Positions 15,251 to 23,515 of a DNA stretch of 46,263 nucleotides are shown here, piece after piece (the stretch's first letter is position 1; each line of letters starts with the position of its first letter). Source of the DNA: JBBDNV01 sp040877415 (GTDB lineage: Bacteria > Planctomycetota > Planctomycetia > Pirellulales > PALSA-1355); assembly GCA_040877415.1 (NCBI GenBank), contig JBBDNV010000208.1:1-46263 (forward strand), read 5' to 3'. The notes under the pieces are model-generated. The model was not told the DNA's origin. It did not search any database and was given only the letters and a program-made list of their open reading frames with translations. The position numbers and the translations under genes were made by a program.

Positions 15251-18079
15251 ATGCGACACGCTGGCGTATCGCTGCTCTTGGCGCTCGTGCTGGCACAGGC
15301 TTCGCCCGTGTCCGCGGACGTCAATTACGAGCGCGACGTCAAGCCGATCTTCAAGCGGCATTGCTTTAGCTGCCACGGCACGCTGCGCCAGAAGTCGGGC
15401 CTGCGGCTGGATCACGTGTCGTTTATTCGAGCCGGCGGCGATCGCGGGGCGGCCATGGCCGAGGCAAGCGGCGAAAGCTTGCTGCTGGCGGCCGTCCGCG
15501 GCACGGGCGACATGGAGCGCATGCCGCTTGATGCCAAGCCGCTTTCGGACGACGAGATCGCCACGCTGGCCGCCTGGATCGACGACGGCGCAAAGGCGCC
15601 CGACGAGCCGCTGCCTCTCGATCCGCGCAAGCATTGGTCGTTTCAAAAGCCGGTCCGTCCCCCGCTTCCCGAGGTGGCCGGCGGAGCCTGGTCGACGCAT
15701 CCGGTCGATCGTTTCCTGGCCGCCGAACACGAGCGGCGCGGACTCGCGCCGTCGCCGCCGGCCGACAAGAACGTGCTCGTGCGACGCGTGTACGTCGATC
15801 TCATCGGCTTGCCGCCGACTCCCGCCGAGCTGCGCGCGTTTCTGGCCGATCCGTCGGACGACGCGTACGAGAAAGTGGTCGACCGCTTGCTGGCCAGCCC
15901 CCGTTACGGCGAGCGCTGGGGGCGGCATTGGATGGACGTCTGGCGCTACAGCGACTGGGACGGCTACAACCAGGAAGTGCGCGAAAGTCAGCCACACATC
16001 TGGCGCTGGCGCGATTGGATCATCGAATCACTCAACGCCGACAAGCCGTACGAGGGGATGATCACCGAGATGCTGGCGGCCGACGAAATGGCGCCGCTGG
16101 ACGAGTCGGCCCGCAGAGCCACCGGCTTTTTAGCGCGCAACTGGTACAAGTTCAATCGCAACGTGTGGCTGGAAAACACGGTCGAGCACACGGCCAAGGC
16201 GTTTTTGGGCGTCACGCTCAATTGCGCCCGCTGCCACGACCACATGTACGATCCGATCCTGCAAACGGAATACTACCAGTTCCGCGCTTTCTTCGAGCCG
16301 CACCAGGTGCGCACCGACCGCGTGCCGGGCGAAAGCGACCCGGCCAAAGACGGACTCGTGCGGGCCTTTGACGCCGAGGCCGACAAGCCGACCTTCTTGT
16401 TCGTCCGCGGCAACGAGGCCAGCCCCGACAAGGAGCATCCGCTCGTTGCGGCGGTTCCACGCGTGCTGGGGGGCGATGAGCTCGCCATCGAGCCCGTCGC
16501 GCTGCCGCCGCGGGCGTACTACCCCGGATTGCAAACGTTCGTGCAGCAAGAGTCGCTCGCCAAGGCGCAAGCGGACGTGGACCGTGCCGAATCGGAGATG
16601 GCGCAGGCCAACACCGTCTTACTTTCGGCGCGCAAGAAACTGGCCGACCTGGTGGCCGCCAAATCGGAGTCAAAACCACCCAAGGAGCCCGCGGCCGGCG
16701 GCGGCACGACGAGCGCGGACAAGCAGCCCGCCGATGACCCTGCGGAAAAGGGCCAAAGCGTTGCCGAAGAAGCCGGCTTGAACACCGCCGTGGGCGAAGC
16801 CGAAAACGGGGCCGCGCTGGCCGAAGGCAGCATGTTGGCGGCCGCCGCCAACCTGGTGGCCGTGCGCGCGAAGATTGCCGCCGACAACGCCGCTTTCGCC
16901 GCGCCCGCCGCAGACGATGCCAAACAACTGGCCCGCGAGGCGAGCCGCGCCGAGCGCGTGTTCAACGTCGAGCAGGCGCGGCACAACGTGCTGCGCGCCC
17001 AGCAGGAGTTGAACGAAGCGAAAAAGGGAGCCGACGAGGCCGCGAAGAAGAAAATCACCGACGCGGAAGCCAAATTGGCCGAAGCCAAACGGGCGCGCGA
17101 CGCGGCGCAAGCCGCCCTGGGCGAAGCGACCGAATCGTACGCCCACTTCGGCAACGTTTATCCCGCCGCCAGCACCGGCCGCCGCGCGGCATTGGCACGC
17201 TGGATCGCGTCAAAGAATAATCCGCTCACCGCCCGCGTGGCCGTCAATCAAATCTGGATGCGGCATTTCGGCAGCCCGCTCGTGACCAGCGTGTTCGATT
17301 TCGGAATCAACGGCAAGAAGCCGACGCATCCGGAACTGTTGGATTGGCTCGCCGTTGAGCTGATGGAGCAAGGATGGCGCATGAAGGCCATTCACCGGCT
17401 GATCGTCACCAGCTCGGCTTACCGCATGCGATCGTCGGCTGCCGACGCGTCGAACCTGGCCCTGGATCCGGAAAATCGTTTTCTGTGGCGCACGAATCCG
17501 CGGCGGATGGAGGCCGAAGCGGTGCGCGACAGCACGCTCTCGGTGGCGGATGCTCTGGACGTCACGATGGGCGGCCCGGATCTCGATCCGGAGCAGGGAA
17601 TGACCGTTCCCCGGCGAAGCGTTTACTTCCGCTCGAGCAAGGAAAAGAAGATGACGTTCCTCGATACGTTCGATCGGGCGAACGTCACCGACTGTTATCG
17701 CCGCAGCGAGACGATCGCGCCGCAGCAGGCGCTGGCTATGGTCAACAGCGCGCTCACGCTGGCCCAAGCGCGGCGGCTGGCCGGCATCCTGGCGAAAGAA
17801 CTAAAAGAACTAAACGCCGGGGCGACGCCCGACGGCCAACGGGCCTTCGTCGCCGCCGCGTTTGAGCGCGTCTTGTGCCGGCCGGCCACCCTCGAGGAAC
17901 GTACGCTGTGTCTCGAATTCCTCGACGCCCAGTCGCGCCGCTTCGCCGATCCGGCCGCGCTCGAGGCCTTCACCGGCGCCGAGAATCCTCAGAAACCCGC
18001 GACCGATCCGCACGAGCGGGCCCGTGAAAACCTGGTCCACGTGCTGCTGAACCATAACGATTTCGTGACGGTGCGATAG
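15251..18079 (+). CDS. Secreted cytochrome c-like/DUF1549/DUF1553 fusion (PSCyt1-PSCyt2-PSD1)
   Basis: A 942-residue planctomycete protein. Residues 1-22 are a signal peptide ending VSA. The PSCyt1 domain follows, with heme site C38-x2-C41-H42 and a possible axial ligand M91 in RMPL. DUF1549 spans about 155-365 (PVDRFLAAEHERRGL, WGRHWMDVWRYSDWDG) and holds a second CxxCH in NCARCHDHMYDP. About 430-635 is an Ala/Glu/Lys-rich coiled-coil insert. DUF1553 runs from about 645 to the end (NPLTARVAVNQIWMRHFG). The family is linked to extracytoplasmic redox and polysaccharide use, but its reaction is unproven. It is followed 2 bases later by a DUF1501 gene, the normal partner. Confidence 0.95.
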   Translation: MRHAGVSLLLALVLAQASPVSADVNYERDVKPIFKRHCFSCHGTLRQKSGLRLDHVSFIRAGGDRGAAMAEASGESLLLAAVRGTGDMERMPLDAKPLSDDEIATLAAWIDDGAKAPDEPLPLDPRKHWSFQKPVRPPLPEVAGGAWSTHPVDRFLAAEHERRGLAPSPPADKNVLVRRVYVDLIGLPPTPAELRAFLADPSDDAYEKVVDRLLASPRYGERWGRHWMDVWRYSDWDGYNQEVRESQPHIWRWRDWIIESLNADKPYEGMITEMLAADEMAPLDESARRATGFLARNWYKFNRNVWLENTVEHTAKAFLGVTLNCARCHDHMYDPILQTEYYQFRAFFEPHQVRTDRVPGESDPAKDGLVRAFDAEADKPTFLFVRGNEASPDKEHPLVAAVPRVLGGDELAIEPVALPPRAYYPGLQTFVQQESLAKAQADVDRAESEMAQANTVLLSARKKLADLVAAKSESKPPKEPAAGGGTTSADKQPADDPAEKGQSVAEEAGLNTAVGEAENGAALAEGSMLAAAANLVAVRAKIAADNAAFAAPAADDAKQLAREASRAERVFNVEQARHNVLRAQQELNEAKKGADEAAKKKITDAEAKLAEAKRARDAAQAALGEATESYAHFGNVYPAASTGRRAALARWIASKNNPLTARVAVNQIWMRHFGSPLVTSVFDFGINGKKPTHPELLDWLAVELMEQGWRMKAIHRLIVTSSAYRMRSSAADASNLALDPENRFLWRTNPRRMEAEAVRDSTLSVADALDVTMGGPDLDPEQGMTVPRRSVYFRSSKEKKMTFLDTFDRANVTDCYRRSETIAPQQALAMVNSALTLAQARRLAGILAKELKELNAGATPDGQRAFVAAAFERVLCRPATLEERTLCLEFLDAQSRRFADPAALEAFTGAENPQKPATDPHERARENLVHVLLNHNDFVTVR

Positions 18080-18081
18080 GC

Positions 18082-19584
18082 ATGAAGCGTAAATCAACAC
18101 CCTGCTGTCACGGCACCGCACGCCGGATCGCCCGACGCGGCTTTCTGGCCGACGTGGGCATGGGCTTCACCGGACTGGCCTTGGGCGAAATGTTGCTCGG
18201 CGACGGAATCGCGCAGGCCGGCGAATTGCCCGCCTGGACAGCGCCGGATGGCCGGCCGCACGTTCGGCCGAAGGCCAAGAGCGTGATCTGGATCTTTCTG
18301 GTGGGCGGCATGAGCCACCTGGAAACGTTCGATCCCAAGCCGGCCTTGAATGAATTCGCCGGTCAGGAGATCGGCCAGACGCCGCATAAGGACGTGTTGA
18401 CGGCGAACTTCATCCACGAAAACCTGCGCGTCGTCGTGCCCGACGACGCCAACGGCCACATCCGCCACAAACTGTTCCCGTTGCAAGTCGCTTTCCAGAA
18501 GCGCGGCCAAAGCGGTCTGGAAATCAGCGATTGGTTCCCGCACTTGGGCTCGTGCGCCGACGATTTGGCGATCATCCGCTCGATGTGGACCACCGACAAC
18601 AATCACGGCGCTCAACTGCAATTTCACACCGGGCGCCACGTGCTCGAAGGGCAGTTCCCCACCATCGGCTCGTGGATTCACTACGGGCTGGGATCGTTCA
18701 ACGAAAACCTGCCGCGGTTCGTCGTGCTGGGCACGCCGATCGCCGATTGCTGCGGCGGCATCGGCGCCCATGGCGCCAATTACCTGGGCCCCGAGCACAG
18801 CGGCGTCCAACTAGGCGTCGACCCCAAAAACCCGCTCCCCTTCGCCGCGCCCACGGGCGACGTCTATCGCCAAGAGCAGCAGGCCGAATTCGAATTGCTC
18901 GGTAAGCTCAACACGCTTGCGGCCGTCGAGTATCCCGAGGACTCGGCCATCCGGGCCCGCATCAAGTCCTACGAGCTGGCCTTCCGCATGCAGGCCGCCG
19001 TGCCGGGCGTCGTCGACTGCGAAGCGGAAACCGAGGCCACGCGAAAACTCTACGGCCTGGACATCAAGCAAACCGAAGTCTTTGGCCGGCAGTGTCTCGT
19101 GGCCCGGCGGCTCGTGGAACAGGGCGTCCGCTTCGTGCAAATCTTCCACGGCTCCAACGGCGGCGCCGGCGCCTGGGATGCCCACGGCAACTTGAAAAAC
19201 AACCACAGCGGCCAGTGCGGACAAGTCGATCAGCCCATCGCGGCCCTGATCAAGGATCTCAAGCTGCGCGGCATGCTGGACGAAACGATCCTGGTCGTCG
19301 GCACCGAATTCGGCCGCACGCCCGGCACGCAGAACACCGACGGCCGCGATCACCATCCGTTCGCTTTTTCCGTCGTCATGGCCGGCGGCGGGCTGAAGGG
19401 AGGCATTGCCCACGGAGCGACCGACCCGTTGGGCTTCCACGCGGTGGAAAACCGCCACTACGTCACCGACGTCCACGCCACCGTGCTCGAGCTCATGGGG
19501 CTCGATCCCCGCCGCCTGGAAGTCCCCGGCCGCAAACGCCTGGCCATCGACCACGGCCGGCCGATCCGCGAGATCATGGCTTAG
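18082..19584 (+). CDS. DUF1501 protein, copy 1 (sulfatase/phosphatase-like fold, Tat-exported)
   Basis: A 500-residue DUF1501 protein, a family remotely related to alkaline phosphatases and sulfatases and almost always paired with DUF1553 proteins in planctomycetes. The N-terminus has a twin-arginine-type signal: RRIARRGFL followed by a hydrophobic stretch. Typical segments are IWIFLVGGMSHLETFDPKP, MWTTDNNHGAQLQFHTGRH and VVGTEFGRTPGTQ near the C-terminus. It starts 2 bases after the stop of the cytochrome/DUF1549/DUF1553 gene, so they are co-transcribed. A second DUF1501 gene follows immediately. The reaction catalysed is not known. Confidence 0.94.
   Translation: MKRKSTPCCHGTARRIARRGFLADVGMGFTGLALGEMLLGDGIAQAGELPAWTAPDGRPHVRPKAKSVIWIFLVGGMSHLETFDPKPALNEFAGQEIGQTPHKDVLTANFIHENLRVVVPDDANGHIRHKLFPLQVAFQKRGQSGLEISDWFPHLGSCADDLAIIRSMWTTDNNHGAQLQFHTGRHVLEGQFPTIGSWIHYGLGSFNENLPRFVVLGTPIADCCGGIGAHGANYLGPEHSGVQLGVDPKNPLPFAAPTGDVYRQEQQAEFELLGKLNTLAAVEYPEDSAIRARIKSYELAFRMQAAVPGVVDCEAETEATRKLYGLDIKQTEVFGRQCLVARRLVEQGVRFVQIFHGSNGGAGAWDAHGNLKNNHSGQCGQVDQPIAALIKDLKLRGMLDETILVVGTEFGRTPGTQNTDGRDHHPFAFSVVMAGGGLKGGIAHGATDPLGFHAVENRHYVTDVHATVLELMGLDPRRLEVPGRKRLAIDHGRPIREIMA
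18637..19580 (+). repeat. 944-base identical segment, copy 1
   Basis: Bases 18637-19580 match 20152-21095 without a difference in a direct line-by-line comparison (offset 1515). They cover the last two thirds of the first DUF1501 gene. Upstream of this boundary the two genes differ at many positions. Confidence 0.92.
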
Positions 19585-19599
19585 TTGGTCTTGATCGAC

Positions 19600-21099
19600 A
19601 TGAAATACAAATCTGAATTCTGTTTTCGCGGTGCACGCCGGATCGCCCGGCGAGGCTTCCTGGCCGACGTGGGCATGGGGTTCACCGGACTGGCATTGGG
19701 CGAAATGTTGCTCGGCGACGGGATCGCGCGGGCCGGCGAGCCGTCCGCCTGGACGCCGCCGGAAGGCAGGCCGCACTTTCGGCCGAAGGCCAAGAGCGTG
19801 ATCTGGATCTTTCTGGTGGGCGGCATGAGCCACCTGGAAACGTTCGATCCCAAGCCGGCTTTGAATGAATTCGCCGGCCAGGAGATCGGCCAGACGCCGT
19901 ACAAGGACGTGCTTACCGCCAAATTCGTTCACGAGAATCTGCGCCCATTCGTGCAAAACAACGACAATGGACAGGTGCGGCACAAGCTGTTTCCGCTGCA
20001 AGTTGGTTTTCAGAAGTACGGCAGGAGTGGCCTCGAAATCAGCGATTGGTTCCCCCACCTCGGCTCGTGCGCCGACGAACTTGCGGTCATCCGCTCGATG
20101 TGGACCACCGACAATGATCACGGCGCGCAACTGCAATTCCACACCGGCCGGCACGTGCTCGAAGGGCAGTTCCCCACCATCGGCTCGTGGATTCACTACG
20201 GGCTGGGATCGTTCAACGAAAACCTGCCGCGGTTCGTCGTGCTGGGCACGCCGATCGCCGATTGCTGCGGCGGCATCGGCGCCCATGGCGCCAATTACCT
20301 GGGCCCCGAGCACAGCGGCGTCCAACTAGGCGTCGACCCCAAAAACCCGCTCCCCTTCGCCGCGCCCACGGGCGACGTCTATCGCCAAGAGCAGCAGGCC
20401 GAATTCGAATTGCTCGGTAAGCTCAACACGCTTGCGGCCGTCGAGTATCCCGAGGACTCGGCCATCCGGGCCCGCATCAAGTCCTACGAGCTGGCCTTCC
20501 GCATGCAGGCCGCCGTGCCGGGCGTCGTCGACTGCGAAGCGGAAACCGAGGCCACGCGAAAACTCTACGGCCTGGACATCAAGCAAACCGAAGTCTTTGG
20601 CCGGCAGTGTCTCGTGGCCCGGCGGCTCGTGGAACAGGGCGTCCGCTTCGTGCAAATCTTCCACGGCTCCAACGGCGGCGCCGGCGCCTGGGATGCCCAC
20701 GGCAACTTGAAAAACAACCACAGCGGCCAGTGCGGACAAGTCGATCAGCCCATCGCGGCCCTGATCAAGGATCTCAAGCTGCGCGGCATGCTGGACGAAA
20801 CGATCCTGGTCGTCGGCACCGAATTCGGCCGCACGCCCGGCACGCAGAACACCGACGGCCGCGATCACCATCCGTTCGCTTTTTCCGTCGTCATGGCCGG
20901 CGGCGGGCTGAAGGGAGGCATTGCCCACGGAGCGACCGACCCGTTGGGCTTCCACGCGGTGGAAAACCGCCACTACGTCACCGACGTCCACGCCACCGTG
21001 CTCGAGCTCATGGGGCTCGATCCCCGCCGCCTGGAAGTCCCCGGCCGCAAACGCCTGGCCATCGACCACGGCCGGCCGATCCGCGAGATCATGGCGTAG
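19600..21099 (+). CDS. DUF1501 protein, copy 2 (tandem duplicate)
   Basis: A 499-residue tandem paralogue of the preceding gene, with the same Tat-type signal (RRIARRGFL) and the same domain. The first about 180 residues differ at scattered sites (for example VHENLRPFVQNNDNGQVRHK against IHENLRVVVPDDANGHIRHK), whereas everything after QLQFHTGRH is identical at protein and DNA level. TTG at 19585 is a possible start, but ATG at 19600 aligns exactly with the start of copy 1. The 15-base gap to copy 1 implies one transcript. Shared exact 3' sequence suggests recent gene conversion; see findings. Confidence 0.94.
   Translation: MKYKSEFCFRGARRIARRGFLADVGMGFTGLALGEMLLGDGIARAGEPSAWTPPEGRPHFRPKAKSVIWIFLVGGMSHLETFDPKPALNEFAGQEIGQTPYKDVLTAKFVHENLRPFVQNNDNGQVRHKLFPLQVGFQKYGRSGLEISDWFPHLGSCADELAVIRSMWTTDNDHGAQLQFHTGRHVLEGQFPTIGSWIHYGLGSFNENLPRFVVLGTPIADCCGGIGAHGANYLGPEHSGVQLGVDPKNPLPFAAPTGDVYRQEQQAEFELLGKLNTLAAVEYPEDSAIRARIKSYELAFRMQAAVPGVVDCEAETEATRKLYGLDIKQTEVFGRQCLVARRLVEQGVRFVQIFHGSNGGAGAWDAHGNLKNNHSGQCGQVDQPIAALIKDLKLRGMLDETILVVGTEFGRTPGTQNTDGRDHHPFAFSVVMAGGGLKGGIAHGATDPLGFHAVENRHYVTDVHATVLELMGLDPRRLEVPGRKRLAIDHGRPIREIMA
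20152..21095 (+). repeat. 944-base identical segment, copy 2
   Basis: Second copy of the perfect repeat described at 18637-19580. Identity ends one base before the stop codon (GCT TAG in copy 1, GCG TAG in copy 2), so the tract ends with the coding sequence. Confidence 0.92.
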
Positions 21100-21114
21100 C
21101 TGCCTGTTTCTGGT

Positions 21115-21348
21115 CTACGACGCTTCGGAAAAGATCGCCTCCGCATCTCGCGGCAATTCGACTGCAACGAAGCAATCGTCTGGATACAGGTAGTCCTCTC
21201 CGGACTCGTCAATGACCCGCAGCATTTTGTGGCTGGACGCTTCTGGATCGGGGAGCGCACGATACACTTTGCGCAGCTCTAGCGAAGCGGCGTAGTTGTC
21301 ATTTCGAATACAGATTACAAATTCAGCGTGCGTTTTTTTTTCCGACAT
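21115..21348 (-). CDS. Small conserved-looking hypothetical protein
   Basis: A 77-residue acidic protein with no named family that I can assign. It has a beta-rich look: FVICIRNDNY, then LELRKVYRALPD, then MLRVIDESGEDYLYPDDCF and VAVELP. The phrase DESGEDYLYP followed by a valine/proline-ending strand recurs in short bacterial hypothetical proteins, from memory. The ATG is followed within two codons by a run of nine A residues (GAA AAA AAA), a possible slippage site. Its start lies 2 bases after the stop of a tiny upstream ORF, so it may be translationally coupled. It converges with the second DUF1501 gene. Confidence 0.7.
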   Translation of the reverse strand: MSEKKTHAEFVICIRNDNYAASLELRKVYRALPDPEASSHKMLRVIDESGEDYLYPDDCFVAVELPRDAEAIFSEAS

Positions 21349-21350
21349 TG

Positions 21351-21422
21351 TTAGCCATCCAGCAAACGCTTGATCTTCAGTTCTTTTACGTCATTTTCCC
21401 CTGGGTACCGTGACCAAGTCAA
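21351..21422 (-). CDS. Tiny ORF or gene remnant upstream of the 77-residue protein
   Basis: A 23-codon frame starting at TTG (21422) reads as a charged peptide ending KELKIKRLLDG and stops 2 bases before the ATG of the 77-residue gene. GAGGG lies about 10 bases before the TTG. The ending resembles the C-terminus of a longer protein whose upstream part is missing, because the murJ 3' end lies only 17 bases away. It may serve only to couple translation, or may be chance. Confidence 0.25.
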   Translation of the reverse strand: MTWSRYPGENDVKELKIKRLLDG

Positions 21423-21439
21423 GAACGCGCTGCCCTCGA

Positions 21440-23164
21440 CTACACGCCGGCGCGTTCGGGCGGGGACAGTCGGTCGATGCGGGAATCGCCCGGGCGCAAA
21501 AGCAGCGCCAACTCCGGCATACGCAACAGCCGCGCGGCGGCCAAATAGACGGCGGCGCCGGTGAGAATCGCAAACAGAAGGTGCATCGCCTGCTGCGGCC
21601 GGGCGAGATCATCCCGGGCCGAGAGCTGGCGGAAAGAGATCACGGCCAATGCCATCGTCGCCGTCGCGATGGCCCCCTTGCCGAGCGTCACGGTCAATTC
21701 GCGCCATGCCAGCCGGCTGCCGGCGCGTGAATACACGGTTGCCAACAGAATCGCTTGCACGCTGGCCGCTACGGCGGTCGAAATGGCAAGTCCCCGCTCC
21801 GCCAGCGGCCAAACAAGCGCCAGATTCAACGTCAGATTGACGGCCACCGCCAAAGCGCCAATTCGCGCGGGCGTCGCGCGGTTGCCCAGCGCATAATAGC
21901 CGCGCACCAAAACGGGCAATGCACAGTAGGCCCAGGCAGCCCCCGCATAACAGGCGATGATCGCCGAGGCCCGGCGGGCGTCGTCGGACGTAAACGCCCC
22001 GCGCTCGAACAACAGCCGCGTAACGGGTTCAGCCACGAGCACGATGCCAATGCCCGCCGGCAGGGCCGTGAACCAGACCAGGCGCAAGCCCAGCGTCAAA
22101 TCGGCGCCGATTCGGGCCCGATCACCGCGGGCCGCGTGCCGGGCCAGCAGCGGATAGATCACCGTGGCGATGGCCATACCCAGCACGCCGACGGGAAGTT
22201 GATAGAACCGCTCGCCGTAATAAATCGCCGCGGCGGCTCCCTGTTCCATGGGATAGTGAACCACGTTGCCCAGCCAGGCGATGGTTTGCGGTCCCCCCGG
22301 CTTGGCCGAAAGGACCACGGCCATCAGGCTGTCAACGAATGTGTTGAGCTGCGTGACGGCCAGGCCGAACGCGACGGGCAGCATCGCCCGGCCAACTTGC
22401 CGCACGGCCGGACGAGCCAACGGCCAATCGAAGTCAAACCGAAAGCCGGCCCTCGACAATGCCGGTAGCTGCACGGCCAGTTGCAGCACGCCGGAAACAA
22501 CGATGGCCCCGGCGATCACATACGCCTGTGCGGCCGCGTCGCCGGAAAAGCAGGGCGCAATGAACCAGGCGGCCGAGAGCCAACAGACGTTCAACAGCAT
22601 CGGCGCGAAAGCCGGCAGGCGGAATCGCAGCATCGCTTGCAGCGCCGCGGAGACCTGGGCCGCCAGACAGACGAACACCATGTAGGACATCAGGACGGCC
22701 GAAAGCCCGAGCAAGTGCGAATCGCCCGGCCCCACGAGCCACCACCAGAGCGCGCAAAGCGCTTCGCCCACGAGCACAATCGCCGCAAGCCCCGCGGCCA
22801 CCAGCGCAAGCAGCACGCTCAAGAGCCGCCACGCGGCTTGCGGATCGCGCCGGTGCTCGGCCGCAAAGACCGGCAGCACGCTGGCCGCCAGCGCCCCTTC
22901 GCCAAAGATTCGCCGCGACAAGTTGGGCAAACGAAACGCTACCACCAGGGCGTCCATGACGCCCCCTTGGCCCAAGCCCAGAAGCGCCGCCGTCACCACG
23001 TCGCGCGCCAGTCCCAGCGCGCGGCTGGCGAGCGTCCCCAGGCTGGTCGCCCAGATTCCGCGGACAAGTTTTCCAGAGGCGTCGTCGTTCACGGCCCGGG
23101 TATGGTAGGGCGAGGGGTGAAACCGGAAAAGACGGGAATTCGTCGCTCGAGTGGCCGTTGCCAT
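21440..23164 (-). CDS. murJ: Lipid II flippase MurJ (MviN family)
   Basis: A 574-residue polytopic inner-membrane protein of the MOP superfamily that flips the peptidoglycan precursor lipid II. Family features are GLARDVVTAALLGLG near the N-terminus, FRLPNLSRRIFGEGALAAS, QLNTFVDSLMA in the middle, a GERFYQLPVGVLGMAIATVIYP segment (in two pieces here), and FERGAFTSDDA later. About 14 hydrophobic segments are present. ATG 23164 gives 28 extra N-terminal residues compared with most MurJ; GTG at 23092 would give the usual length. Planctomycetes were long thought to lack peptidoglycan, so a complete MurJ is consistent with the later finding that they have it. Confidence 0.93.
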   Translation of the reverse strand: MATATRATNSRLFRFHPSPYHTRAVNDDASGKLVRGIWATSLGTLASRALGLARDVVTAALLGLGQGGVMDALVVAFRLPNLSRRIFGEGALAASVLPVFAAEHRRDPQAAWRLLSVLLALVAAGLAAIVLVGEALCALWWWLVGPGDSHLLGLSAVLMSYMVFVCLAAQVSAALQAMLRFRLPAFAPMLLNVCWLSAAWFIAPCFSGDAAAQAYVIAGAIVVSGVLQLAVQLPALSRAGFRFDFDWPLARPAVRQVGRAMLPVAFGLAVTQLNTFVDSLMAVVLSAKPGGPQTIAWLGNVVHYPMEQGAAAAIYYGERFYQLPVGVLGMAIATVIYPLLARHAARGDRARIGADLTLGLRLVWFTALPAGIGIVLVAEPVTRLLFERGAFTSDDARRASAIIACYAGAAWAYCALPVLVRGYYALGNRATPARIGALAVAVNLTLNLALVWPLAERGLAISTAVAASVQAILLATVYSRAGSRLAWRELTVTLGKGAIATATMALAVISFRQLSARDDLARPQQAMHLLFAILTGAAVYLAAARLLRMPELALLLRPGDSRIDRLSPPERAGV

Positions 23165-23243
23165 TTCTCGTCGATTTGGGGAAGATCACCAGCGGGAGCT
23201 ACAGGTCCGGCAAACGCGTTAAGGATAATCGCAGGAGTACCCC

Positions 23244-23504
23244 GTGGCCGAGCGATCCAAACACCAGGACAAGATCATCCGGAGCTATTACGAGAACCGC
23301 GACGCCATCGCCTTGCAGCGCTTGGGCGAGCTGGTGAGCGAGCTGTTCCTGGCCGAGGGAAAGGCGCGCGAGCGGCAGTGGAAGAACGTCGTTAGGGCGC
23401 TCGAGAAACTCAAAATCCCCCGCGACCGCATCGAGCACTTGGTGAAGCAGCAAAACCCCTCGCTCGTGGCCAGGCTCGTCGAGGAGCTGTTGGCGAAAAA
23501 GTAG
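23244..23504 (+). CDS. Small conserved planctomycete-type helical protein
   Basis: An 86-residue, strongly charged, mostly helical protein (KIIRSYYENRDAIALQRLGE, then LFLAEGKARERQWKNVVRAL, then LVARLVEELLAKK). No enzyme motif, membrane segment or named domain is visible. The GTG start at 23244 has a clear AGGAG about 5 bases upstream. Its stop is 11 bases before the ThyX start, so the two are probably co-transcribed. Similar short proteins occur in planctomycete genomes, from memory; function unknown. Confidence 0.82.
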   Translation: MAERSKHQDKIIRSYYENRDAIALQRLGELVSELFLAEGKARERQWKNVVRALEKLKIPRDRIEHLVKQQNPSLVARLVEELLAKK

Positions 23505-23515
23505 AAAGCGACGCC

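Noticed and set aside
18811..20325. 504-residue antisense ORF across both DUF1501 genes
   Set aside because: Shadow of high-GC coding DNA. It continues identically in the second copy, as expected from the repeat, and has no ribosome site or recognisable protein.
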